Below, one piece after another: positions 6,732-14,861 of a stretch of 36,018 bases of DNA. The stretch is from an uncultured Actinomycetes bacterium. Its GTDB lineage: Bacteria > Actinomycetota > Acidimicrobiia > Acidimicrobiales > RAAP-2. A program made the position numbers and the translations under genes. Numbering within the stretch: the stretch's first letter is position 1; the number at the start of each line of letters is the position of its first letter. A model generated the notes under the pieces. That model had not been told where the DNA came from and searched no databases. It saw only the letters and a program-made list of their open reading frames with translations. The stretch is from positions 1 to 36,018 of the forward strand of contig CAIQUD010000144.1 in NCBI GenBank assembly GCA_903874965.1, read 5' to 3'.

Positions 6732-7397
6732 CTAAGGCTTCGGTGGCCAGAGGGGCTCGTCGGTGGAAAATCCAACATCTGCCGACCAAGCATTTCGGTA
6801 GGTCACCTCGTGGGCAGGACGCCTCGTGGCAACTCCCCACGTTCCGGTTGGGTAGCCCATAGAGATGCAGCCCTGCATGGCCCAACCTTCGTCGGTTGGG
6901 ACGCCCAGAATCTCATTGACCTCATTTGGGTAGAAGAACGAAAGGATGACGGTGATGCAACTCCCAATTCCTTCCGCCCGGGCGGCGAGCATTGCCGACC
7001 AGACAGCCGGGTAGATCGAACTTCCGGTCGGATCAAATTGCGTGAACGGAAACAGGAACAACGGAACTTCAGCAAAGTGGTCACCCAACCAGTTCGCCGA
7101 CTTCTGGACTTTCAGAAAGGAAATTGAATCTGGGTCGTTGGGACGTGCCATTGCTTCGGCGAGCTGACCCGCGTAGAACGTCTCCCAAAGTTTGCCCACC
7201 GCGTCCTTATAGAGCGGAGCCAACTTCTCCTTGGTCGCCAGGTCGTCAACCAGCAAGAATCGCCATCCTTGTTGGTTGCCACCAGACGGAGCACGGACGG
7301 CCGCATCCATGATGCGTTGCTGCACGTCAAGGGGAATGGGGTCAGGCTTGACCCTGCGCATTGCTCGAGTTGTGTAGAGGGCCTCGTAGAGATCCAT
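6732..7397 (-). CDS. Nitroreductase-family FMN oxidoreductase
   Basis: A 221-residue flavoprotein of the nitroreductase superfamily. The N-terminus has TTRAMRRVKPDPI, the Arg-rich FMN-phosphate region of the family, followed by the RAPSGGNQQGWRF motif. The C-terminal segment WAMQGCISMGYPTG corresponds to the region that contacts flavin in the dimer. It begins two bases after the stop of the nitronate monooxygenase gene, so the two are one operon. The natural substrate is unknown. Two hairpins follow it. Confidence 0.92.
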   Translation of the reverse strand: MDLYEALYTTRAMRRVKPDPIPLDVQQRIMDAAVRAPSGGNQQGWRFLLVDDLATKEKLAPLYKDAVGKLWETFYAGQLAEAMARPNDPDSISFLKVQKSANWLGDHFAEVPLFLFPFTQFDPTGSSIYPAVWSAMLAARAEGIGSCITVILSFFYPNEVNEILGVPTDEGWAMQGCISMGYPTGTWGVATRRPAHEVTYRNAWSADVGFSTDEPLWPPKP

Positions 7398-7399
7398 CG

Positions 7400-8509
7400 T
7401 CAGTCATCCAAGCTCACGCGACCAACGGCGTCGATGTACTCCTCAACCATGCCAAGCACCACATCTCGAGTTCTGCGGACTTCGTTCGTCAGACCAATGA
7501 CCTGACCAGCAGGGCAGAAGTTCACGTCCTTTGCCTGTTCTGGGTAGGCATGGCCGCGGCTCACTGCTTGGATTGCAACCATCATCTGAAGAGGCATTGG
7601 AAGGGGATCAGGCGTATCTGGCCGCTCCCAGGCTTTGGTCCACTCATTTTGCAGCATGCGGCATGGCTTGCCCGTAAAGGACTTCGACCGAACCGTGTCC
7701 CGGCTGGTTGCCTTCAAGTACAACTCCATCTGGCCTGGAGGAATGTCGGCCTCTTCAACCGTGAGCCACAAGGAGCCCGTCCACACGCCTGCAGCACCCA
7801 TGACCATGGCCGCTGCCATTTGACGACCATTGCCAATACCGCCGGCAGCCAAGACCGGCGTTGGGTACACGGCGTCGATCACTTCAGGCCACAACACAAT
7901 CGAACCAACATCTCCCGTGTGGCCGCCGCCTTCGGATCCCTGACAGATGACGACATCGACACCAGCGGCCTTGTGGTTCTTCGCGTGCTTCACCGAACCG
8001 GCGAGTGCGGCGACCAAACGACCCGATGCCTGAATTTTCTCGATCACATCATCAGGGGGAGTCCCGAGGGCATTCGCGACAAAGCGAGCCTTTGGGTGAT
8101 TGAGAATGACTTCGATCTGAGGATTTGCCGTGGCGGACGTCCAACCCAAGAGTTCACGCTTCGGTCCACCAGGAAGTTCAGGGACGCCGTGGCTTGCAAG
8201 CAGGTCCATTGCGAAGTCGCGATGTCCTTGAGGAACCATCTCCTTCAGTTGGGCTTCAAGCTTCTCCGGGTCCATCTCGTCCATTCCTTCGTACTTGGAA
8301 GGAATGACGATGTCGACGCCATAAGGGCGGTCACCAACATGCTCGTCGAGCCATTGGAGTTCAGTCTCGAGTTCTTCAGGGGTAAACCCAACTGCGCCGA
8401 GGACTCCGAGCCCACCAGCGTTTGAAACCGCCGCAGCAACGTCGCGACAGTGGGTAAAGGCGAAGATCGGAAATTCGATTCCAAGACGTTCACAGAGTTC
8501 GTTGTGCAT
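7400..8509 (-). CDS. Nitronate monooxygenase / 2-nitropropane dioxygenase-like FMN protein
   Basis: A 369-residue TIM-barrel flavoprotein. The start LGIEFPIF and the AGGLGVLGA segment are typical of the family. The motif CQGSEGGGHTGD contains the histidine that acts as base in nitronate monooxygenases. AAGGIGNGRQMAAAMVMGAAGVWTG is the FMN-phosphate-binding region. The same fold also serves enoyl reductases (FabK type), so the true substrate is open. It is the first gene of the pair with the nitroreductase and is divergent from the enoyl-CoA hydratase gene, with an operator-like palindrome in between. Confidence 0.9.
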   Translation of the reverse strand: MHNELCERLGIEFPIFAFTHCRDVAAAVSNAGGLGVLGAVGFTPEELETELQWLDEHVGDRPYGVDIVIPSKYEGMDEMDPEKLEAQLKEMVPQGHRDFAMDLLASHGVPELPGGPKRELLGWTSATANPQIEVILNHPKARFVANALGTPPDDVIEKIQASGRLVAALAGSVKHAKNHKAAGVDVVICQGSEGGGHTGDVGSIVLWPEVIDAVYPTPVLAAGGIGNGRQMAAAMVMGAAGVWTGSLWLTVEEADIPPGQMELYLKATSRDTVRSKSFTGKPCRMLQNEWTKAWERPDTPDPLPMPLQMMVAIQAVSRGHAYPEQAKDVNFCPAGQVIGLTNEVRRTRDVVLGMVEEYIDAVGRVSLDD

Positions 8510-8562
8510 TGGCCCCCCTCAGGCGTTAGTGATGCAAGCGGAGCATAGGTCACGTCGCACTG

Positions 8563-8579
8563 ATCTGACCAAGTCAGAT
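8563..8579. promoter_or_regulatory. Operator-like palindrome between divergent operons
   Basis: ATCTGAC (8563-8569) and GTCAGAT (8573-8579) are perfect inverted arms with a 3-base spacer. It is roughly midway in the 128-base region between the nitronate monooxygenase start and the hydratase start, so one repressor dimer could control both. Size and form fit TetR or GntR sites; the regulator is not in the window. Confidence 0.45.
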
Positions 8580-8591
8580 GAAGTGAAGTCG

Positions 8592-8629
8592 CCTCGTTCT
8601 TCGTTGCGCGAGACTCAGCGAGAACGAGG
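8592..8629 (+). promoter_or_regulatory. Leader hairpin next to hydratase ribosome-binding site
   Basis: CCTCGTTCT (8592-8600) and AGAACGAGG (8621-8629) are perfect 9-base arms around a 20-base loop. The 3' arm runs directly into the GGGGGAGG ribosome-binding site (8627-8634) of the hydratase gene, so pairing could affect translation. It could also be a second protein-binding inverted repeat. Confidence 0.35.
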
Positions 8630-8637
8630 GGGAGGCC

Positions 8638-9474
8638 ATGGGATTTCGAACATCGCCAGTGGTTGAAGAGCATGAGTGGCTGCTCAAGTTGGAGGTGCTG
8701 GATGGTGGGGTAGCGCTGCTTACCCTCAATCACCCGGAAAAGCTCAATGCATGGAGCTGGGAGGCCTCTCGGCAACTCGGTGTTCGTGCGGACCAAATTC
8801 GCTTTGATGATTCGATTCGGGTCGTTGTCCTTCGCGCTGAAGGGCGGGCATTCTGTGCGGGAATTGACTTAGGGATGCCAGAAGATCGTGTCACTGGCAG
8901 GTCACCGGCCGAAAAGGTGCGGAATTACTACGAAGGAATCCGCTGGGTCCACGAACGGTTCCGTGTCTTCTCTGAATTGCCGCAGCCAATTGTTGCGGCG
9001 GTACAGGGGTACTGCCTCGGCTTCGGCTTTGAACTTGCCTTGATGGCGGACATCCGCATCGCGAGCGATGACGCGAAGTTTGCACTCCCTGAAGCAACCA
9101 TTGGTGTCGGTGTCGACGCAGGGGGCGACCTTCGTTTGGCGCATGAAGTCGGCGTTGGCTATGCAAAGCTCCTCGCACTCACCGGGCGAAGAATTGACGC
9201 TGCAGAGGCCCATCGTCTCGGCATTCTCCAAGCGGTCACGTCGAGGGAGGACTTAGACGCGACTGCGCTCGAGATTGCGAGGGAAATTGCAAACAATGCT
9301 CCGCTCGCAGTTCAATCCATTAAGCGCTCGATTGATGCGTTTGCCTACCGAGGACTCCTTGAAGCCATGAAGTTCGAGGCACTTTCCTCCTCGGTTGAGT
9401 TCGTTTCTGAAGATATGCCCGCTGGCTATGCAGCAAAGGCCAAGCGCGAGCAAGCCAACTTCGAGGGGTTCTGA
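8638..9474 (+). CDS. Enoyl-CoA hydratase/isomerase family protein
   Basis: A 278-residue crotonase-fold enzyme. The oxyanion-hole segments are present (GRAFCAGIDLG and VQGYCLGFGFELALMAD). Both glutamates used by true hydratases are kept: the Glu of GFELAL and the Glu of LPEATIG. It should hydrate a 2-enoyl-CoA, or isomerise one, in fatty-acid or related acyl-CoA breakdown. The ATG has an unusually close GGAGG, only about two bases away. Its stop overlaps the next start as TGATG, implying coupled translation with the reductase-like gene. Confidence 0.92.
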   Translation: MGFRTSPVVEEHEWLLKLEVLDGGVALLTLNHPEKLNAWSWEASRQLGVRADQIRFDDSIRVVVLRAEGRAFCAGIDLGMPEDRVTGRSPAEKVRNYYEGIRWVHERFRVFSELPQPIVAAVQGYCLGFGFELALMADIRIASDDAKFALPEATIGVGVDAGGDLRLAHEVGVGYAKLLALTGRRIDAAEAHRLGILQAVTSREDLDATALEIAREIANNAPLAVQSIKRSIDAFAYRGLLEAMKFEALSSSVEFVSEDMPAGYAAKAKREQANFEGF

Positions 9475-10346
9475 TGGCGCTCGAACTTCCTCCGCCACCA
9501 GGAGCGCAGTTTCTTCCGCCCTCAACGCTCGAAGGTCGAGTTGCGGTGGTGACCGGTGGTGGCACTGGACTCGGCCTTGGTATCGCTAGCGAGCTCTCGC
9601 GAGCCGGAGCAACGATTGCGATCCTCAGTAGAAGTGAGGAGCATCGCGTTCGAGGCGTTGAACGCATCATCGCTCTCGGAGGAAAGGCCATTGAAGCACC
9701 GGTTGATCTGCGTGAAGCCGACCAAGTTGCTGCCGCTTTCGAACGAGTAGCGAATGAAGTCGGCCCGGCATCGATTCTCGTGAACAATGCTGCTGCCAAT
9801 TTTCCGGTGCTTGCTTCGACCTTGAGTCCAAATGGGTGGAGGGCTGTGCAGAGAACGGTGCTTGATGGGACGTTCTTCGCTTCCCAGGCACTGCACGCAA
9901 GCGCCACCGCTTCAGGACTGCCGGGCGCCATCTGCAACATCGTGGCGACCCAAGCGAAAACTGGCGGTCCGGGAATGGCTCATGCCGCTGCAGCGAAAGC
10001 AGGCGTGGAGAATCTCACCAAGTCCCTGGCTGTCGAATGGGCAGTTGATGGAATCCGGGTCAATGCGGTGGCTCCTGGCCTCTTCCCACATGACGATATG
10101 CGGGAAGATCTCAAGGCCCTGCGAACGACCGGTCCCGAGGTCGACGCTCGACGTGCTCCTGCCGGCAGGCCCGGTGACCTTCGGGAGCTTGCCTGGGCCG
10201 TCACCTATCTGTGTTCACCCTACGCAGCCTTCATCACTGGACATACGTTGGTGGTCGACGGAGGTAACTGGCTTCGGCGTGACTTCGTGATGCCTGAATT
10301 CGTTCCCCTTGCCGAGCAACTTGGTGCGGTCCTCAAGCGCCCCTAA
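9474..10346 (+). CDS. SDR similar to 2,4-dienoyl-CoA reductase
   Basis: A 290-residue short-chain dehydrogenase. NADP-binding motif TGGGTGLGLG begins near residue 27, and NNAA follows the central strand. The usual catalytic tyrosine is absent: the motif reads A171-A-A-A-K175, and the surrounding AAAKAGVENLTKSLAVEW resembles the 2,4-dienoyl-CoA reductase branch, which also lacks the YxxxK tyrosine at this place. The coupled enoyl-CoA hydratase supports a role in breakdown of unsaturated acyl-CoAs. Assignment to this branch is by motif resemblance, not alignment. Confidence 0.87.
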   Translation: MALELPPPPGAQFLPPSTLEGRVAVVTGGGTGLGLGIASELSRAGATIAILSRSEEHRVRGVERIIALGGKAIEAPVDLREADQVAAAFERVANEVGPASILVNNAAANFPVLASTLSPNGWRAVQRTVLDGTFFASQALHASATASGLPGAICNIVATQAKTGGPGMAHAAAAKAGVENLTKSLAVEWAVDGIRVNAVAPGLFPHDDMREDLKALRTTGPEVDARRAPAGRPGDLRELAWAVTYLCSPYAAFITGHTLVVDGGNWLRRDFVMPEFVPLAEQLGAVLKRP

Positions 10347-10352
10347 CGGCGC
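10337..10352. terminator. Compact GC hairpin at convergent gene ends
   Basis: GCGCC (10337-10341) and GGCGC (10348-10352) enclose a 6-base loop that includes the stop codon of the SDR. It lies between convergent genes, two bases from the stop of the ABC exporter. The stem is short and there is no T-tract. Confidence 0.35.
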
Positions 10353-10353
10353 A

Positions 10354-12228
10354 CTACGCCTGGGAAGCAAATTGTGTGCGGTAGAGATCGGCGTAAAGGC
10401 CACCCTTTGCCAAGAGCGATTCGTGGGTTCCGGACTCAACAATTTGACCCGCGTCAACAACGGCGATGATGTCGGCGTCTCGCACGGTCGAGAGACGGTG
10501 GGCAATCACAATTGAAGTACGACCAGCAAGTGTCGTCGCAAGCGCTGCTTGAACTGCAGCCTCCGACTCAGAGTCGAGGTGGGCTGTCGCCTCGTCGAGC
10601 ACGACAACTCGGGGTTGCTTGAGCAAGAGGCGGGCGAGCGCAATTCGCTGTTTCTCGCCACCCGAAAGGCGATAGCCGCGTTCGCCGACCAAGGTTTCAA
10701 GACCGTCGGGAAGCGAGTCAATGAGGGGAAGAATCTGCGCCCTACTCAGGGCATCTCGAAGTTCTTCCGGTGAGGCATCTGGCTTTGCGTAGAGCAGGTT
10801 TGCCCGCAGGGTGTCATGGAAGAGGTGAGGGTCTTGACTGACGACCCCAATGGCCTCGGTCATCGAAGCTCGTGTGGCATTTCGAACATCGAGACCACCG
10901 AGTTCAACTGAACCAGAAGAGACGTCGTACAGACGGGGGATGAGCTGTGAGATGGTGGTTTTCCCAGCGCCCGAAGGACCGACAAGGGCGAGGAGTGCTC
11001 CTGCCGGAACGGTGAGGTTGAGGCCGTGGAGTACTTCGACGGGTTTTGTGGTCTCGAGCACCGCTACTGATTCAAGGCTTGCGAGCGAGACCTCTTCTGC
11101 GCTTGGGTAGGTGAACCTCACGTTGGTGAAGGCAACGCTCAACGGGCCGTCGGGAAGATTCACTGCAGTTGGCGACTCTTTTATTGCAGGCTCCAAGTCA
11201 AGAACTTCGAACACTCGTTCAAAGCTCACCAGTGCGGTCATCACGTCAAGGTTGAGATTTGACAGTTGTGTGAGTGGGCCGAACAGGCGACCGAGGTACG
11301 CGGTAAGCGCAACAACGGTTCCGAGCTTCAGGGTCCCGTTGATGACCGACACGCCACCGAAGCCATAGGCAAAGGCTGTGGCGAGTGACGCGGTCAGTCC
11401 GAGGGCGATGAAGAAGGTTCGTGAATAGATCGCGGTCCGAATGCCAATGTCGCGAACTCGTCCAGCTCGTCGATCGAAACTTGACGTCTCCTCACCGGAA
11501 TTGCCAAACAGCTTGACGAGCAATGCACCAGAAACGTTGAATCGCTCCTGCATGGTGTTGTTCATCTTGGCGTTGAGGTTCATGCCTTCCCTCGTAAGGG
11601 TGCCTAATTTTGCTCCGACCCTTCGTGCAGGAAGAAGGAAGCACGGAAGCAAAATGAGCCCGGCAATGGTGACCTGCCAGGACAACCAGAACATCAGCGT
11701 CAACGTGACGCCGACACCAATGACGTTGCCGACCATGTTGGACAAGAGATCAGTGAAGGCCTGTTGGGCACCAATGATGTCGTTGTTGAGGCGAGAAACT
11801 AGGGCACCAGTTTGCGTCCGCATGAAGAAGGAGATTGGCATCTCCTGCACATGCGCAAAAATCTTCGATCGCATGTCAAAGATGAGACCCTCGCCAATGC
11901 GAGCCGAAATGAAACGGTTCGCAAGGCTGATTCCGCTGTCGAGGATGGAAAGCCCTGCAGCAAACAGCGCCAGCATGATCACCAATTTCGAGTTCCGCTC
12001 AGGGATTGCTCGATCAATGATTGAACGGAGGAGGAGCGGACTGACAGCACCAACGAGTGACTCGGCGACGACGGCGATCATGAAGATGGTCAAGGAGCGG
12101 CGGTAGGGACGCGCAAAGGTCAAAATCCGCTTGAAGGTTCCTTTGGTGACCTTTTTGCCGAGCACCGAACGGTCGCGACGAAGTGACATCATCCCTGATC
12201 GGTTCATATGTCCCATCATTCCGCCCAA
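10354..12228 (-). CDS. ABC exporter, fused membrane and ATPase domains (MsbA/MDR type)
   Basis: A half-transporter of about 624 residues that should work as a homodimer. The membrane domain (about 40-340) has six predicted helices and begins TFARPYRRSLTIFMIA. The ATPase domain has Walker A GPSGAGKTT, the Q-loop VVSQDPHLFHD, the signature LSGGEKQR, Walker B VVVLDEAT and the H-loop IAHRLST. The start is uncertain. A TTG at 12228 has AGGGAGG six bases upstream; the ATG pair at 12219 is an alternative; the frame stays open to 12402 but would then overlap the divergent phosphatase gene. The substrate is unknown; lipid or drug export is typical. Its place beside the polysaccharide locus may be chance. 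Confidence 0.9.
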   Translation of the reverse strand: MGGMMGHMNRSGMMSLRRDRSVLGKKVTKGTFKRILTFARPYRRSLTIFMIAVVAESLVGAVSPLLLRSIIDRAIPERNSKLVIMLALFAAGLSILDSGISLANRFISARIGEGLIFDMRSKIFAHVQEMPISFFMRTQTGALVSRLNNDIIGAQQAFTDLLSNMVGNVIGVGVTLTLMFWLSWQVTIAGLILLPCFLLPARRVGAKLGTLTREGMNLNAKMNNTMQERFNVSGALLVKLFGNSGEETSSFDRRAGRVRDIGIRTAIYSRTFFIALGLTASLATAFAYGFGGVSVINGTLKLGTVVALTAYLGRLFGPLTQLSNLNLDVMTALVSFERVFEVLDLEPAIKESPTAVNLPDGPLSVAFTNVRFTYPSAEEVSLASLESVAVLETTKPVEVLHGLNLTVPAGALLALVGPSGAGKTTISQLIPRLYDVSSGSVELGGLDVRNATRASMTEAIGVVSQDPHLFHDTLRANLLYAKPDASPEELRDALSRAQILPLIDSLPDGLETLVGERGYRLSGGEKQRIALARLLLKQPRVVVLDEATAHLDSESEAAVQAALATTLAGRTSIVIAHRLSTVRDADIIAVVDAGQIVESGTHESLLAKGGLYADLYRTQFASQA

Positions 12229-12326
12229 GACGGACCTCCCTATTGACCTAGCCACCCTAGGGCTCGATGGTGGGAGTGGAATCGAGGATCTACGATGAAG
12301 AGGATGACCAGAGAGGTGGTGGGACG

Positions 12327-12866
12327 GTGCTGAAGGTTGCAGTGATTTGTAAAGCGAACCTCTACCGATCTCCCGCCGCGCGGATATTTCTCGCGGATGC
12401 ATTTGGTCGAGCAGGAATTGAAGCAGTGGTGATTTCAGGAGGAATCCTGCCAGAAGGCAATACCGTCCCTCCCTCCTATGTCTCCATCGCAGCAGAGGCA
12501 GGAATCGATCTTTCCGAACATGTCAGCCACCACATCACTGCAGAGGACCTTGAGCGGCAAGATCTTGTCCTCACGATGACGCGTGAGCTCTTAAGAGAAG
12601 TCGTCGTGCTCGCACCCGCGATTTGGCCAAAGGCATTCACCATGCGGGAATTTCTTCGGCGCGCCTCCGCTGTCGGTCCTCGGAAGCCAACCGAGCAGCT
12701 TGACCACTGGTTTGAAGCGATTGGCCGAGATCGCAAGCGGACGCAGGTTCTCGGTGACTTCGATCCAGATGATGTTGCCGATCCTGTTGGCGGAACGGCA
12801 GAGGACTATCGGGTCATGCTTCGACAGGTCGAGCGACTCTCGTCTGAACTTGCCTCACTCTTCTAG
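12327..12866 (+). CDS. Low-molecular-weight protein-tyrosine phosphatase (Wzb role)
   Basis: A 179-residue phosphatase. The P-loop is C8-K-A-N-L-Y-R14-S-P, the C-x5-R-S signature of the family, with Ala instead of the common Gly. The general-acid aspartate is D152 in ADPVGG. GTG at 12327 was taken as start because it places the P-loop at the expected position near the N-terminus; a GAGAGGTGG stretch lies upstream. It is somewhat longer than the usual 150 residues, with extra sequence before the DP loop. The BY-kinase at 14862-16520 is its probable substrate, as in Wzb/Wzc pairs. It is divergent from the ABC exporter, and its stop shares CTAG with the stop of the DUF4012 gene. Confidence 0.88.
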   Translation: MLKVAVICKANLYRSPAARIFLADAFGRAGIEAVVISGGILPEGNTVPPSYVSIAAEAGIDLSEHVSHHITAEDLERQDLVLTMTRELLREVVVLAPAIWPKAFTMREFLRRASAVGPRKPTEQLDHWFEAIGRDRKRTQVLGDFDPDDVADPVGGTAEDYRVMLRQVERLSSELASLF

Positions 12867-14785
12867 AGCGTCAAGGAGATCGTTCTTGTCTTATCGAGGA
12901 CCACGCTCGTCGACGTAATCGTCGGATTCCACTGTGGAGCATTGATCGTGATGGTCACGTTTGCTGGGTGCAGCGTTGCTTGAGGCACGAGTCGGAGTTG
13001 GAAGCCGTGGTTCTTCACGGCATTGAGCATGACGGTCTGGAACGACACGGTCGAAGACTGTTGTGGCTTCACAAACGCTGGCACTGGGCCGTCAAGCACC
13101 AGTCCGGATTCCTTGACGCCTCCCGGAACAATTGAGCCGCGCGGACTCCATTGGTAGACACGAGCGACGTAATCACCAGGGTGGAAACTGTTTACGTGAT
13201 CCGGACCGAGTTGGTAACTCGGACGATGTCCTGCAGGCGCATTGTTGTGAACCGTGACTTTGGTCGTGACGAACGCATTTCCTGAAGCGTCGATGTTGAC
13301 CGTCATGGCTTCGGTCGTCCTTGTGTAGTAGTCCAACTTCGCCGCCACACCGCTCTGCACGGAAACATGGAAGGTCGACTCCGGGTGAACGGTATCGAGT
13401 TCACCGCTCCCACCAAAGGAGACCACGAGGCCTTGACGCGCGGGTGAGGCATCCCACAGCGTCAAATGCCGAGCTTGACTGACCGTCGCGAGCGACCGAA
13501 TGAGCCGAGCAACGTCAACATGGGTTGAATTCATTTTCTTCACTGCAGCTTCCGCAACTGCCGCAATTTCGTCATGACGAAGGTCTTGGCTCTTGCCACG
13601 ATTATCTAGATAGAAGCGGTGGAGAAGAACGTCGACCACATTGCCGGAATTCACTGGTCCGCGATAGGCACCAATGTGGACCGACCCGGTGAGTCGGAGG
13701 AGTGATTGGAGGACGGAAACATCCATTCCAATGACACCATCAACGTGCCGACTTGTCGCCGCAGTGAACATCGATGACATGATCTGACCTGAAAGTGCGA
13801 AGTCTCCAGTCGCATTGGTCGATTGCCAAACTTGAGTGGGAAGCAAGGGGCCGAAGACCTTGGCCGTCCCTATTGGCAGACGGAATGGTGCTGGATGCGA
13901 GAGTTGGAGTCGGCCGACTGATTGTGCCAAGTTCACGGCAAAGTGACCATCATGGGTAGACAAGATCGCCCACGAGAGGACCGCGCCGCCGTCACGCATT
14001 TCGGCCTGGTTCTCTCCGGCAAGCAAATAGTTCTTCGGACCAAAGAGTCCAAGGAAGCGCTCCGCGTAGTCGAGCCCCCCGGCACCTTTATGCAGGAGTT
14101 GAACAACCGTCTGGTCGATCGAATTGAACTTCCGTCGCGCATTCGCAACTGGGCCAATCAGCGAATCTGGGGATCGGACGAAAGATCGGTAGTAGATCGA
14201 ATTGATTCCCACCTGTTTGCGAAGGTCATCGAGTTTGCGAAGATCGACATAAGTTCCGGTTGAGGCCTTGGCGAGATTGTCCGCGGCAACGACCATTGAG
14301 ACCGCACCGTCACTGAAGTGAGCCACATCGCTCACCAAATCCTTCGCTCCTTGAATCTGCGTACCAAGAAACGGGAAAGCGCCATAGAACTTCAGCCCAA
14401 CCGATGATTGAAGCGTTGAATTCGCCGCATTGGCTGCATTGGCGATTTCCGATAGATCTGATGCAGCGCGAGCTCGCCCCAATGGCGTGAGCAACGTTGA
14501 TTTCTCATTAACGATGCGAGCGAACGACCGTTGGGCTGCCGCAACCTGATGGTTGGCTTTGTTCAGCGCATACGCCCCTTGGAGTGCGAGGAGGAAGAGT
14601 ACGACACCCACACCACTTCCGATGAGCACGAGCGTCCGCTTCTCGGGAATCTCGAAACGACGCGACTTCCGCTTCTTTCTTCTGCGGTGGGGATGACGGA
14701 CGCCATCTTGATGTTGCGCCCAGTGGCGGTAACCATATCGGAAGGTATGGAAGCGCCGCTGCGTTCGATGGCGGTAAGGAGGCAT
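12863..14785 (-). CDS. DUF4012-domain membrane protein of the polysaccharide locus
   Basis: A 640-residue protein. The first 50 residues are very basic (HPHRRRKKRKSRR), then comes one transmembrane helix at about 51-73, so the rest should lie outside the membrane. The extracellular part carries the DUF4012 features, including YLLAGENQAEMRDGGAVLSW and IGMDVSVLQSLLRLTG. DUF4012 proteins occur in exopolysaccharide clusters but have no established activity. It lies 76 bases downstream of the Wzz/BY-kinase gene in the same direction, so it is likely co-transcribed. A part in assembling or attaching the polymer is inference from context. Confidence 0.85.
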   Translation of the reverse strand: MPPYRHRTQRRFHTFRYGYRHWAQHQDGVRHPHRRRKKRKSRRFEIPEKRTLVLIGSGVGVVLFLLALQGAYALNKANHQVAAAQRSFARIVNEKSTLLTPLGRARAASDLSEIANAANAANSTLQSSVGLKFYGAFPFLGTQIQGAKDLVSDVAHFSDGAVSMVVAADNLAKASTGTYVDLRKLDDLRKQVGINSIYYRSFVRSPDSLIGPVANARRKFNSIDQTVVQLLHKGAGGLDYAERFLGLFGPKNYLLAGENQAEMRDGGAVLSWAILSTHDGHFAVNLAQSVGRLQLSHPAPFRLPIGTAKVFGPLLPTQVWQSTNATGDFALSGQIMSSMFTAATSRHVDGVIGMDVSVLQSLLRLTGSVHIGAYRGPVNSGNVVDVLLHRFYLDNRGKSQDLRHDEIAAVAEAAVKKMNSTHVDVARLIRSLATVSQARHLTLWDASPARQGLVVSFGGSGELDTVHPESTFHVSVQSGVAAKLDYYTRTTEAMTVNIDASGNAFVTTKVTVHNNAPAGHRPSYQLGPDHVNSFHPGDYVARVYQWSPRGSIVPGGVKESGLVLDGPVPAFVKPQQSSTVSFQTVMLNAVKNHGFQLRLVPQATLHPANVTITINAPQWNPTITSTSVVLDKTRTISLTL

Positions 14786-14861
14786 GAATTAAACCCTGAG
14801 CCCTCGGAGTGAATCACTCGCGACCATGAAGATTGCGGGGGACGTGATCCTGAAGGAAGGG

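Noticed and set aside
7361-8425. Long plus-strand frame of 354 codons
   Set aside because: It is antisense to the nitronate monooxygenase gene, which has clear family motifs; the antisense protein is Cys/His/Arg-rich and unlike any family I recognise.
12255-12262. CCCTAGGG palindrome between ABC exporter and phosphatase genes
   Set aside because: Only eight bases, without flanking symmetry that can be supported; too weak to call an operator.
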